Positions 44,469 to 54,150 are shown, counted from the first letter of the stretch. The stretch: 64,000 nt of DNA from Rhynchopus sp. YZ270_cl-10 (GCA_964035575.1 OZ037916.1:868001-932000); one strand, 5' to 3'. A program made the numbers and translations. The notes: generated from the sequence alone by a model not told the origin.

Positions 44469-45398
44469 AAAAAAAGACCCCAGATCACCCCATAAACATC
44501 GTTTTTACTGCGGAACCACTCCATTTGGCGCTGTCTTAATAATCGTTCCGTGGTCCTGCATATCTAGTATAGTGCATCTCTCTGGTGCTGGGGTCAGTCG
44601 AGGTACCTGTTTTCGACTTCGCTCTTTAGGTTCTCTAAGCAGAGGCTTAGATTCATCTTTATGAAAATCAAATTTTCTCTTTCCTTAATTCGAGGGGGGG
44701 AATACAACCAAAGGCTGCTCGAAGAGAAGTACTATACTTCCCACTTCTTGTCGTGTAAGCTACAATACATAAGGAAAACGTGGAGCTTAAGGTACGCTAC
44801 ACTATTCTTATATGTCACGATTTTTTCTCTTTTTTTTGGGGACAACTTTTTTGAGAAATGTGTTAACTCTTTCATCCTGTTTCAATACGAATGCCAAACA
44901 CGCTTTTTTCCAAGGAAGCTTGTAATCGGTGTCAAACCCTAGCAAATGGAAAGATAAAGGTAATATGCCCCAAAGGCGGCCTTTCCCGTTTGTGCGAACC
45001 TTTCCTGAAATAAACTTTTACAGCCATGTGGTATTCCCCCCCAATCCCCATCGCCATGTTATGGCCTTTGAATCGTGGCAAAAAACTTGTTAGGGTTGAT
45101 TCTACCAAGTTCACGATAAAGGCTTTTCCAATGAAACCTAGACCAAGGCCAACGAACCGATCTCTGATTAGAACTATTTTTTTTGTTGTCCTTTTTGTTT
45201 GACGAATTGTCACAGATCAGTTGGCAAAACGTATAAAATTTGGTTTTTTCTTCTTTTGTTATAGTACTGTTTGTCTACGGAGCCAGATTAGTTGCCAAAA
45301 AAAAAATGTTGCTGTGTTATTTTTAGCTTCGTCTGCTTCTGTTTATTCCACAGAACGCAGTGCACTCGAAATACCCTCCCTTCGTCTCCTGCCGTACA
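44469..45398. other. Gene-free stretch upstream of the histone cluster
   Basis: A decayed family A copy lies at 44628-44670 (CTAAGC-AGAG-GCTTAG-ATTCATCTTTATG). A minus-strand frame of 93 codons at 44932-45213 has a glycine-rich hydrophobic stretch but no recognised motif. I do not call it. Confidence 0.4.
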
Positions 45399-45847
45399 CA
45401 TGATGAGATTCGTCTTTATGGACCATGCACCACGCTGAGTGGGACGCGTTTTTTTGCGTTCTCTTGATTGATCACAACACACTTCACTCTACCAACGCTG
45501 AGTCTTTTCTTCTGTTATTTCCCACAACCCACAACAACACGGACTTATCAGCCCCGTGTGTTCAACAAGTAAACTCACGGGATACTCCCAAGAACCAAGA
45601 TACCACAACCCCTCATTCTGTTGTGCCACAACTGCGAGCATATCCCATGCCTTAGACACACAGGCCCTCATCCAGTGGGCTTGTGTGTCACAGGGAGTGC
45701 GAGATCGACTCAGCCACAACAACACAACACCACGCAAAACGCCATCCACAAGAGGGTGCGTCAGGCATGGACGCAGCCTTGTTACTGTGTGACTCCTGTT
45801 CAAACGTTCCAAGAGACTGCACTGCACTGCCACATGCTTTGCACATG
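45399..45847 (+). repeat. Left direct repeat flanking the histone cluster, 449 bp
   Basis: Nearly identical to 49286-49737, with a handful of small differences. It contains CATGATGAGATTCGTC, CACACTTCACTCTACC and GTAAACTCACGGGATACTCC motifs and ends 99 nt before the H3 start codon. It probably marks the unit end of a former tandem histone repeat or carries promoter elements. The short frame at 45425 is open in both copies, but I see no coding signal. Confidence 0.9.
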
Positions 45848-45910
45848 TGCTAATGTGCCTGAGTGGTGTTTTCTTTCTCACCCGGAATGTGCCACACACC
45901 ACACACCCTG

Positions 45911-45946
45911 CAGATTACCAAGACAACAGCCACACAACACTTGAAG
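45911..45946 (+). promoter_or_regulatory. Acceptor-like CAG and leader of H3
   Basis: CACCCTG-CAG-ATTACCAAGACAACAG, with CAG ending 33 nt before ATG. Matching sites precede the other four histone genes at 29-37 nt. Either a trans-splice or 5'UTR-intron acceptor, or an initiator element. Confidence 0.45.
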
Positions 45947-46387
45947 ATGCCACGCACACCTGCCAGGTCTGTGAAGAAGTCGCAGTCGTCGACCGGAAAG
46001 GACGGTGAGCAGAAGAAGAGGAAGCCGGTGACGAAGCTGGACTACAGGCCCGCTGCGAAGAAGGACAAGAAGGGGAAGGTGGTGAAGAAGTCTGGCCGCT
46101 GGCTGCCCGGAACTGTTGCGATGCGTGAGATCAAGGCACTGCAGAAGGGGACGCAGCTGCTGATCCAGAAGGCGCCCTTCCAGCGCCTTGTGCGTGACGT
46201 GATGGACAAGCACAAGCAGGACATGCGTTTCCGTGCGTCTGCACTCGAGGCGATGCAGGAGGCAAGCGAGCAGTACCTGATCAGCGTGTTTGAGGGTGCC
46301 GTGATCCTGCAGCTCCACAGGAAGAAGAAGACCCTCATCCAGAAGGACCTGAGCTACACCATCCGCATCCGTGGGGACAACCTGTGA
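45947..46387 (+). CDS. Histone H3, divergent
   Basis: 146 aa nucleosome core protein. The fold region is clear: GRWLPGTVAMREIK, LLIQKAPFQRLVRDV, MRFRASALEAMQEASEQYL, and RIRGDNL at the end. The N-terminal tail PRTPARSVKKS differs from the canonical ARTKQTARKS: position 4 is Pro rather than Lys, so the usual H3K4 mark has no equivalent, while a Lys remains at position 9. The tail carries extra basic residues and is about ten residues longer than in animals. The start at 45947 is the one that gives an H3-like tail; the frame is open further upstream. It is the first of five histone genes on this strand. No intron. The animal-type histone 3' stem-loop is not seen downstream. Confidence 0.93.
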   Translation: MPRTPARSVKKSQSSTGKDGEQKKRKPVTKLDYRPAAKKDKKGKVVKKSGRWLPGTVAMREIKALQKGTQLLIQKAPFQRLVRDVMDKHKQDMRFRASALEAMQEASEQYLISVFEGAVILQLHRKKKTLIQKDLSYTIRIRGDNL

Positions 46388-46612
46388 ACGTGAGCTGGCA
46401 TGAGCACGAGCTGTTTCACTTGTTTTGAGTTTTTTATGTTTTTTCACGCTTTTGCCTCTGTGAGCTTGCTTGCCAAGCCGCGAGGGGTGGATTACCACCA
46501 GTGACAAGTTTTTCACAAAAATGAAGCCCTCTTTTTCTTTTCATCACCGTCACCACCTATTCTCTGCACATCACACCCCACAGTTCTCCGCACACCACAA
46601 AACACACTCACA

Positions 46613-46900
46613 ATGCCGAGGTTCGAGTCGATCACGATTGCCAAGCCGGACGCGAAGCGCTCTGCCAAGATCAAGGAGGCAGCGAAGGCGAGGAAGGACG
46701 CTGTGAGAATTGCAGTGAAGAAGGTGAAGGACGCTGAGAAGCAGAAGCGTGCGGACGCGAGGGCCAAGAAGGCGGCGAAGAAGGAGGAGAAGGCGAAGAA
46801 GGCAAAGAAGGCCAAGAAGACCACCACGAAGAAGAAGGGAACCTCGACAAAGAAGAAGGGAACCTCCACGAAGAAGAAGGCCAAGACCACGAAGAAGTAA
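46613..46900 (+). CDS. Lysine-rich linker histone H1-like protein without globular domain
   Basis: 95 aa. The first 25 residues (PRFESITIAKPDAKRSAKI) are followed by a chain of Lys/Ala/Thr (KKAAKKEEKAKKAKKAKK; two GTSTKKK units). There is no winged-helix GH1 domain. Linker histones of this tail-only type are known from kinetoplastids and some other protists and bind linker DNA. It lies between H3 and H4 on the same strand, which supports a chromatin role. The identity as H1 is inferred from composition and place. The start codon is preceded by ACACTCACA, with a CAG 29 nt upstream. Confidence 0.75.
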   Translation: MPRFESITIAKPDAKRSAKIKEAAKARKDAVRIAVKKVKDAEKQKRADARAKKAAKKEEKAKKAKKAKKTTTKKKGTSTKKKGTSTKKKAKTTKK

Positions 46901-47141
46901 GCCTGCGGCCAGAACGTAGCTACTTTGCAGATGTGTGAGTGCACTGTGTGTTGTAAGTTTTGTGTTTTCCTATTGTAACAGTAACCTCTGTGGCTTGCGT
47001 GCAGGCCACACGGAGGGGTGGAGATTCCCACCACATACCAGAAGAACAAAAATCTTCATGAAAACAAAAGCAAGTGTGACCTTTTTTTGCTGTTGCTTTG
47101 CCTTCACCCATCCCTCTCAGCATCGTCCTCATCCCTCCCAC

Positions 47142-47174
47142 CAGATATTCAAGACAAACAACACACAAAACAAA
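47142..47174 (+). promoter_or_regulatory. Acceptor-like CCAGATATTC upstream of H4
   Basis: CCCTCCCAC-CAG-ATATTCAAGACAAACAA, ending about 30 nt before ATG. The same CCAGATATTC occurs upstream of H2A and CCAGATACTT upstream of H2B. Confidence 0.5.
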
Positions 47175-47516
47175 ATGGGTCCGTCGAAGTCTGCGAAGGG
47201 AAAGTCGGTTGCCTCCGGAAAGGCTGACAAGAAGACAACCGGAAGCCAGAAGCGCAAGGGCGCAAAGTCGAACAAGGGTCGTGGTATCACGAAGGGAAGC
47301 ATCCGCCGTCTGGCCCGCCGTGGAGGGTGCAAGCGTCTTGCGAGCAGCGTGTACGACGAGGCAAGGGAGATCCTGAGGAACTTCGTTGAGCAGGTGATGA
47401 AGGACACCCACGCACTGATGGAGGTGCGTGAGAACGCCCCTGCGAAGACGGTGCGTGTGGAGCACATCCTGTACGCCCTGAAGAAGCGTGGCCGCACTCT
47501 GTACGTCTCCAAGTAA
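47175..47516 (+). CDS. Histone H4, divergent
   Basis: 113 aa. The core is recognisable by GITKGSIRRLARRGGCKR, the helix YDEAREILRNFVEQVM, and the C-terminal ALKKRGRTLYV, which match the order and spacing of canonical H4. H4 is normally the most conserved eukaryotic protein, so the many changes in helix 2 and the replacement of the SGRGKGGKGLGKGG tail by PSKSAKGKSVASGK mark an unusual chromatin. The tail is about ten residues longer. The start chosen gives MGPSKS; the frame is open upstream but that part is not conserved. It would pair with the H3 encoded 1.2 kb upstream. The stop is followed by a CACGTGAGC motif similar to ACGTGAGC after H3. Confidence 0.93.
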   Translation: MGPSKSAKGKSVASGKADKKTTGSQKRKGAKSNKGRGITKGSIRRLARRGGCKRLASSVYDEAREILRNFVEQVMKDTHALMEVRENAPAKTVRVEHILYALKKRGRTLYVSK

Positions 47517-47771
47517 GCTGTGACGTGACAGCACACGTGAGCTTTGTCTTTTTCCTCTTTTCTATTGTTCCAAGCTGTGCTGTTGCAGGACTGCATGCAT
47601 TTGCTTTCATGTGACAGCACAGTGGCGTAATTGACGCCACCTTTTTTCCAAAACACAAAACTCGATACGAAACCTGCTCCCTCCCCTCTTTATGGTAAGA
47701 ACGTAGCACAAACAGCTGAACACACCACCACCAGATACTTTTCGTAAAACACACCTCAAAAACCCAACAAA

Positions 47772-48227
47772 ATGGCACCATCGTCGCCGAAGAAGTCCAC
47801 TGGAGCAAAGAGAGGCCCGAAGCGTGACAAGAACGGGAAGAGGATCAGGAAGCCGAACTACAAGAGCTACTCGACCTACGTGCACAAGCTGATGACGAAG
47901 ACCTTCGGGGTGAAGGCGTCGACGAAGGCGGGAAAGAAGAGCTCTGTTGCGATCACGTCGCGTGGGATGGGGATTGTGAACTCGTTCGTGGTGGACCTGT
48001 TTGAGCGCATTGCGGAGGAGGCGGGCCGTGCAAACCACTTTGCGGGACAGAAGACGCTGCGCAGCGGTGCCATTGTGGCGGGTGTGAAGATGCACTTCCC
48101 CGACGAGATGGCGTCGCACGCCCTGTCTGCAGGAGTTTCTTCCGTGGCCAAGTACGCAAAGGCCCTGAAGACGAAGGCCAAGAAGGGCAAGGGATCCCCG
48201 GCCAAGAAGGGTTCCCCGAGGAAGTGA
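47772..48227 (+). CDS. Histone H2B, divergent
   Basis: 151 aa. The histone fold is visible from NYKSYSTYVHKLM through SSVAITSRGMGIVNSFVVDL, FERIAEEAGRANHF, TLRSGAIVAGVKMHFP and HALSAGVSSVAKY, matching canonical H2B (YAIYVYKVL...SIMNSFVNDVFERIAGEA...HAVSEGTKAVTKY). Unlike animal H2B it carries a long basic C-terminal extension (KAKKGKGSPAKKGSPRK) with SPKK-type motifs that can bind the DNA minor groove; H2A ends in a similar way. The start has the leader CCAGATACTT 37 nt upstream. It is the dimer partner of the adjacent H2A. Confidence 0.93.
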   Translation: MAPSSPKKSTGAKRGPKRDKNGKRIRKPNYKSYSTYVHKLMTKTFGVKASTKAGKKSSVAITSRGMGIVNSFVVDLFERIAEEAGRANHFAGQKTLRSGAIVAGVKMHFPDEMASHALSAGVSSVAKYAKALKTKAKKGKGSPAKKGSPRK

Positions 48228-48480
48228 AGCGACTAAATGTGACCTTCACGTGATGGCGACCTGATGGATTGTGATGTGTTGATTTGTGGGTTTGACACAC
48301 GACCCCCCTGTTTCATACACGGGGGCGTGGGTGGTACTGCCGCCGTCTTTTTGTAAAGCAAAATAAGAAAAGCGAACTTACTTTTGGTTCTTCACCCTCC
48401 CTCAACCTCCCCGCATGTCACCCCCACACACTTTCCTGCTTCCAGATATTCCATCACCACCAACACCCAAAAGACAAACA

Positions 48481-48963
48481 ATGGTCGGCGCAAAGAAGGG
48501 AGTGAAGAGGGGACCGTCTGTGTCTCTGTCTGAGATGTCTGGTCTGACCTTCCCTGTGGGACGTGTGGGCAGTGCGCTGAAGAAGGGAAGGTACGCAAAG
48601 CGTGTGAGCCCCACTGCGGCAGTGTTCCTGACGTCTGTGCTGCAGTACTGCACAGGCGAGCTTCTGAACGTGTCTGCGAAGGCGGCGACGTCGGGGAAGA
48701 AGGCGAACAAGAAGCAGCACCAGATCAAGCCCCGCCACATCTGCGTTGCCGTGCGTGAGGACAAGGACCTTGGTGACCTTCTGTCGAACGTGACGATTGC
48801 TGGCGGAGGTGTGGGTGGAGGAGTGCACGAGGCGCTGAAGGCAACTGACAAGAAGTACAAGAAGAAGTCCTCTGGCAGCGTGACGAAGAAGACGAAGAAG
48901 TCGAAGGGGAAGAAGGGCAAGAAGTCGAAGGGTTCCCCCAAGAAGTCGTCCCCGAAGAAGTAA
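48481..48963 (+). CDS. Histone H2A, divergent, with long basic tail
   Basis: 160 aa. Core motifs: GLTFPVGRVGSALKKGRYAKRV, AAVFLTSVLQYCTGELL, IKPRHICVAVREDKDL, NVTIAGGGV. Aligned by eye with canonical H2A the acidic-patch residues E61 and D90 are kept but E64 becomes Asn and E91 becomes Lys, which would weaken the patch used by many chromatin factors. A lysine-rich insert (KKANKKQH) lies before IKPRH. The C-terminal tail is long and repeats KGSPKKSSPKK. The start ATG follows AAGACAAACA, 35 nt after CCAGATATTC. It is the last gene of the cluster; the right direct repeat begins about 320 bp downstream. Confidence 0.93.
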   Translation: MVGAKKGVKRGPSVSLSEMSGLTFPVGRVGSALKKGRYAKRVSPTAAVFLTSVLQYCTGELLNVSAKAATSGKKANKKQHQIKPRHICVAVREDKDLGDLLSNVTIAGGGVGGGVHEALKATDKKYKKKSSGSVTKKTKKSKGKKGKKSKGSPKKSSPKK

Positions 48964-49285
48964 GCACGCTCTGTGCAGCTGTCTTTTGAGCTCTTTGTGT
49001 TCACCTATTGTTTGTTGTACCTTTTTATCTTTCTTTTTCAACCCTCGCACCCATATGAGGGTGCTGAGGGGGTGTGAATGCGCACCACATGTAACAAAAC
49101 AAAAGAGCAATCGTATTTTTTTCTAAAATCAACCCACTTTCTTCAAAAACCCACAACCCACACAACACGGACTTATCAGCCCCGTGTGTTCAACAAGTAA
49201 ACTCACGGGATACTCCCAAGAGCCAAGATACTGCAACAACCCACCCACCCCACTCATCATGCGTCCCTCCGGACACATCCACACG

Positions 49286-49737
49286 CACATGATGAGATTC
49301 GTCTTTATGGACCATGCACCACGCTGAGTGGGACGCGTTTTTTTGCGTTCTCTTGATTGATCACAACACACTTCACTCTACCAACGCTGAGTCTTTTCTT
49401 CTGTTATTTCCCACAACCCACAACAACAAGGACTTATCAGCCCCGTGTGTTCAACAAGTAAACTCACGGGATACTCCCAAGAACCAAGATACCACAACCC
49501 CTCATTCTGTTGTGCCACAACTGCGAGCATATCCCATGCCTTAGACACACAGGCCCTCATCCAGTGGGCTTGTGTGTCACAGGGAGTGCGAGATCGACTC
49601 AGCCACAACAACACAACACAACACAAAACGACATCCACAAGAGGGTGCGTCAGGCATGGACGCAGCCTTGTTACTGCTGTGACTCCTGTTCAAACGTTCC
49701 AAGAGACTGCACTGCACTGCCACATGCTTTGCACATG
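49286..49737 (+). repeat. Right direct repeat flanking the histone cluster, 452 bp
   Basis: Almost identical to 45399-45847. A third partial copy of its ACTTATCAGCCCCGTGTG and GTAAACTCACGGGATACTCC part lies just upstream at 49146-49232. Unlike the left copy it is not followed by H3, so the next histone unit has been lost. Confidence 0.9.
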
Positions 49738-50295
49738 ATGACCAAAGTGATATCCCTACGGAGGGCGACGCTACCTGGTGGCCACTGTTGCCCTGGGGTC
49801 ATGTCGTCTCCCTGTCTTTGAGGAAAAACGCTCGTCTGACTGCAAAACAACAACCCCAAACACAACACCCTTACGAGCAGCTCATTAACACCTGTCCATT
49901 GCTGCCTGTGCTAGGAAAGGAGTTGGAGGGTTTGCGAGATGCCATCTTTTTGTTCCAACAACACGACACTCCCCTGCGGATGATGACAACACAACAACAT
50001 GACACGCCAGTCTTGCTTCTGACATTTTCCATGACCAGATAACAACTTTCCAATTTTCAAACACCCCTGACTCGCACACTGCCACCCTCACATTCGGCAC
50101 ACCCGACACCCCACGAGGCAGCCTACACGCTCCCACACCCCCACCAGCCACATTTGGACGAGCTTCCCACATCTGATACCACACTTTCCCCATCACCACC
50201 GACAACCTTTCCCCCTCCCAACCACCAGGGTATTGCTTCGATCTCTACCCCATCCCTCCCACCCTCCCACCTACCCTCTCTATGGAAACAGCATA
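49738..50295. other. Spacer between the histone repeat and the next gene
   Basis: C/A-rich, G-poor, without a supported gene. ACAACACGACACTCCCC and ACAACATGACACGCC at 49955-50010 form an imperfect direct repeat. A CCACCAG acceptor-like site lies 68 nt before the next start codon. Confidence 0.4.
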
Positions 50296-51226
50296 ATGGG
50301 AAAGATTCTCGTCCGCGCACAGAATGGCACGGTACACCAGGTGGTGACAGACGACACACTCCCGCTTGAAGTGGATTGGATTGAGAACCGGAACCTTGCC
50401 GCCCCTGATGTCCGCGACGGCCACTGGGCGCAGACCGGACGGGGCACTGTGACGAACAGTGGTGCCCCGGTGTGCCGAGCTGTACTGTCAAAGCTTGCCA
50501 CCACCTCAGTATGGGTTCGTCAACGCGATGATGCCGGAGCTCCAACTACTGGGCGACCTACCATCTGCTTGACCCTCGAGCCCCCACATACTATTGTGTA
50601 TTGGACGCAGATTCAACCAAAGGCGAAGATAGAATCTCCACAGCTTCGTGCATCGTCACCTCAATTGGCGACTTCATCGCCGGAAAAGAGGCCTGCCGAA
50701 TCCTTAATACAACGCGCAGTGAAGAGACAGCGTTTATCCAACGCTATCACAATGGATGAGAACACAACGCTTCCTGGGGTGTTAAAGGAGGCGTGGGATC
50801 AATCTGCTGCAACGGTCTTCACCCCTGCCCACACGAAGCTCTATGGCGCGCAGCGCGTAGAGGAAGCGGCTGCCGCGCACCTCACCCCGCAAGCCCTCGG
50901 AATGCGTACAGCGAAGTACAAAGAGCTCTTCCTAGCTGCCCGTGAAGAAGTCAAAGCTAACCATATGCAAGAAATCCTTCTCCTCAACGGAGGGAAAATC
51001 GAAAAAAAGGATAAACGGCAAGGCAAGAAAGGTGACAAAGGCAAAGGGGGAGGAGGAGGAGGGAAAAGGAGGAGAAAAGGGTGACAAAGTAAAAAAAGGG
51101 GGAGGGGGAAAAGGGAAAAAGGGGAAAGAAGGTGGCAAGAAGGCAAAGGCGAAGGGTGGCAAGGCGAAAGAGGAGAGCAAACCGGAGACGATACCACAGG
51201 GGCGGTCGATACTGAGTCAGCCTTAG
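50296..51226 (+). CDS. Unrecognised basic protein with Lys/Gly-rich tail, frame break near the end
   Basis: The frame from ATG 50296 reads MGKILVRAQNGTVHQVV to a stop at 51084 (262 codons). No known domain is recognised. The middle has many Ser/Pro/Gln residues and KRPAESLIQRAVKRQRL, a nuclear-localisation-like cluster; a helical segment AAREEVKANHMQEILLLNGG precedes the basic tail. Past about 51045 the same Lys/Gly-rich composition continues in another frame to 51226 (GKGKKGKEGGKKAKAKGGK, then IPQGRSILSQP). The switch falls in purine runs of G and GGA, so a base gained or lost there, real or from sequencing, is likely. Signals for an intron are absent. Nuclear function is an inference. Confidence 0.6.
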
Positions 51227-51876
51227 GGGGAGAAGAACCAGCATCTGGACCACCTTTTTATTGCATTTTATTTCTCCAAAAAGCGTGTCGTTCTGTGAAC
51301 CAATACCTCAGGTGTACATTTCCAGAACCCACCTTTCTGGGGGGTGATATATGGTTTGCACTGTCGTTACCTTCTTACCATTCCACATTGAAAAGGGAGG
51401 AGAAAAACACTGAATTACGGAAAGAAAATAGGGGCACATAGCATTCCCCCCCTTTTCAAGCTTTTTCGTGTATTTTTGCCTATTTGAGATGCCGGATATG
51501 ACGATCACATCGTTTAGGATGTCGGTGTGCCCACCCGTGTGTAGGTCTCATCTCTCTTTTGTTGCATGTTGGTATCCGCCCCCATCGGATTGTGTCCTGT
51601 GAGTGAGGCACTTTCAGCTTCACTTTTTAGTGATAATAAGGCTTTTGTATTTTCAAGTCATTTTTCCCCCTCTTTTACACGGTTTTTTGACCGCACAACG
51701 CAACACGCGAATTTGATATTACATTGAAACGAAAAGAACCAAGATTCTCCCCCTCCTCCTCCAATTCCATTACAAAGCTGTCAAAATCTACTAATTGTCC
51801 ACACACCACACCACAGAGAATGAGATAGCCCCATACTGTCTTTCAGTTCCTCTAGTGGGGAACCCTTTTTATTACA
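51227..51876. other. Spacer with a GGCTTTTGTATTTTCAAG fragment
   Basis: No gene. At about 51630-51660 AGTGATAATAAGGCTTTTGTA, TTTTCAAGTCA resembles the right half of the GTACA-stem family A subtype. CACCACACCACAG at 51816 is an acceptor-like site 60 nt before the next start codon. Confidence 0.4.
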
Positions 51877-53208
51877 ATGGCCAAATCGAATTGGGACAAG
51901 GACCATGATGCGTTTCTGGCCTGGCTGGAGACAACGTTCCCTGGGCCTGCTGGAAAGTCCCGTCGCTACTCCTTCCAGCGCTACATCAGGACGATGCACA
52001 GCGAGATCGCACACAGCACAGAGGAGATGAACGAACGGACTGCGGACTTCGAGGAAAGGGTATGAAAAATACTGTCAAAAAAAAAGCGGTACACAAAAAT
52101 GAAATACTCACATATTATTTCACACAACCACAGTGCCGGAAGTACGACGCAGACCACCACGCTGCGGGATGGTACATCTCCACCATGAACAAATGGGAGT
52201 CATTTCACAGGGAGCGCACTGGTATGAAAACACAACAACAACAACCACCACCAGACTGCAGACTAATTTTTTCATTTAATTACTTACCATACCACCCCGA
52301 TATTTTTGAAAAATGGCCCCACGTATTAGTGACCGGGCCCATATTTTTCAAAATTTAAGTGGTCAAAAAATTGTCCAATTTTTGAGATTGACCCCACCAC
52401 TGCACGGGCGGATCCCAAAAATGCAAATAAGGACCCTTTTCCACAACCTTCCTTCATCCCCCGCTGTAGGGTAACCGAAGGTGAAGTCAATATTACAAAC
52501 CCGGATTTTGAGGAAATTTTTGGCCGAAAATCGGCCCCAGCTATTAGTGACCGGGCTCATATTGTCCAAAATTTAAGTCATTACAATTTTGTCCATTTTT
52601 CCAGATTGACCCCACCACTGACTGGGATTGGCTCAAAAATGCAAATAACGGCGTTTTCGCCTGTATTGTTGGTTACGAAACCCCGTGCAGACTAGCCATT
52701 TAATTACTTACTTACCCGACCCCCCAATCCTTAGTCTGCAGACTGACCACCACCCCCTTTTTTTTTCTCCAGCCTTTCCCATCACAGACTTTTTTCCCTC
52801 TCGCAATCTACGTAATCCACCCTCCCTTTTCCTTCATTTCCACCCTCTCTAGGTCTCGACGAACCAGGAACCCTCAAACGCCTAACCGAGGAACGCGACG
52901 CAGCACGCGCAGGGGCGAAGACACGCAAGAAGCGGACACACTCCGAGACGACCTCGAAGCCACGGAAGCGTGTGGGGAAGTACCTGCTGGGCGACACTGC
53001 GCAGCTGGACCTCTTCAACCCTCCTGCTGGCACTGACTACGGCCGCTGGCACGTCTGTACAGGGTCCAAGCCACCCGCAGTCGCAGACACGCAACGTGCC
53101 GCCTTCTTCTTCACTGCCCCTAAACCAGAGGACTGCAAGCTCTACTTCAAAAGCTACATCTTCACCTTCCCCCTCTGGAGAGACGCTTTGGATCGTTGGG
53201 AGCGGTGA
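51877..53208 (+). CDS. Three-exon small basic protein, unrecognised
   Basis: Exons 51877-52059, 52134-52221 and 52853-53208 join to about 208 aa. The donors are GTATGA, the acceptors ACAACCACAG and CCTCTCTAG, and phases 0 and 1 fit. Exon 1 encodes NWDKDHDAFLAWLETTFP and RRYSFQRYIRTMHSEIAHS; exon 2 CRKYDADHHAAGWYISTMNK; exon 3 a basic stretch (KTRKKRTHSETTSKPRKRVGK) and a C-terminal part with YGRWHVCTGSKPP and YIFTFPLWRDALDRWER. It looks like an intracellular, possibly nuclear protein with two small folded parts around a basic linker. No family is recognised. The second intron (631 nt) is filled with family F repeats. Confidence 0.75.
52222..52852 (+). other. Intron 2 of the small basic protein gene, with two family F copies
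   Basis: Begins GTATGA and ends CACCCTCTCTAG. Inside, two tandem related segments share GTATTAGTGACCGGGC or CTATTAGTGACCGGGC, AAAATTTAAGT, GATTGACCCCACCACTG and AAAAATGCAAATAA (52310-52425 and 52535-52660). The family therefore inserts in introns as well as between genes. Confidence 0.75.
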
Positions 53209-54150
53209 AAAAGGAAATAACCCACCTTTCAAGGCGATGTGTTCCGTTCGAGGAATTTGGTAACTTCAGGACAGCTGCAGTGATGATGTGATGTGTTCTG
53301 ATGGATGTGCAAAGATTCTTCGTCACCAAGGGAAGGGTGGTTAGAATTCTGGAGTCGTGATTAGGGGAGTGGGGGTGGGTGGGGTGGGGGGGTGGTGGAC
53401 AGTGTCCGTTCTTTCCCAAAAAATAAAATAAAATAGTGGAGTTCATCCTCGGGTGGCTACACTAATACAACCAAGTTTTCAAAATAAAAAAAAACACAGT
53501 ATTTGCCTGACCTTTTTTTTTTCTGTACTTTTGTTGCTCGTTCAAGTTATATCTTGTTCTGCGCTTTGGTTTTTTCAAAACTTCAAAAAAAATTTTTTAA
53601 AAAATCACCTACACTTTCAAGGTGTCACACGATGTACCCTTTAATTGTATGATTTGTGTTATTTCGGCACAACAGAAGTGAAGGGATATCGGGAGAGGCG
53701 GAATTTCACAGGGCAAGAAACGAGATTAAAAAAAACAAAACCTACGGGGAGCCAACAGTGTGTTACAGTCATACAACAAATATGGGGTAAAAACTAAGGC
53801 GGATTTTTGGGATTTCCAAAACTCACACGGTTTTTACCCCACCAATACCAATGTTGTATAAATCCACCTGATTTTAGCCTGAAATTTTGATGGAAATTTG
53901 GTGATATTACAAAATGGGTTTCAATACCACTTAAACACCATCAAATTTTCTGGCAAAATCATTGATTGTATCCTTTTTTCCCTCCTTTTCAATCCGTTTC
54001 TCTTCTCCCCCAGATGACCCCCCTCTTTCTAACTAGAAAATCTAACCTCTCGTTCACACCCACATTTTTTCCCCCCAAACTATCCAACCTTCATCTAAAC
54101 AAAATGTATACAGTAAAACTACACAAAAAAAAATCCAAAAAAAAAAAAAA
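53209..54150. other. Gene-free stretch with family C and an inverted repeat
   Basis: Family C copy at 53421-53494. At 53770-53858 the pairs ACAACAAATATGGGGTAAAAA and TTTTTACCCC...TTGTTGT-like arms form a hairpin, ending beside ATCCACCTGATTTTAG, a partial end of the hairpin MITE family. Otherwise nothing. Confidence 0.5.
53421..53494 (+). repeat. A-tailed dispersed repeat family C (best copy)
   Basis: AAAATAAAATAAAATAGTGG, AGTTCATCCTCGGGTGGCT, ACACTAATACAACCAAG, TTTTC and A-rich tail. More than 50 positions match the 10128 copy. Confidence 0.75.

Noticed and set aside
45399-45440. C/D-box snoRNA suggested by TGATGA...CTGA in the histone-flanking repeat
   Set aside because: C and D boxes are only about 27 nt apart, with no terminal stem and no C'/D' pair.
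46388-49000. Animal-type histone 3' stem-loop after the histone stops
   Set aside because: I looked for a GGCTCTTTTC-type stem-loop after each stop and found none; only a loose ACGTGAGC motif follows H3 and H4.
51877-52065. A separate 62-codon gene ending at 52065
   Set aside because: The stop comes just after a GTATGA donor; splicing to 52134 gives a longer frame that continues to 53208 with correct phases.
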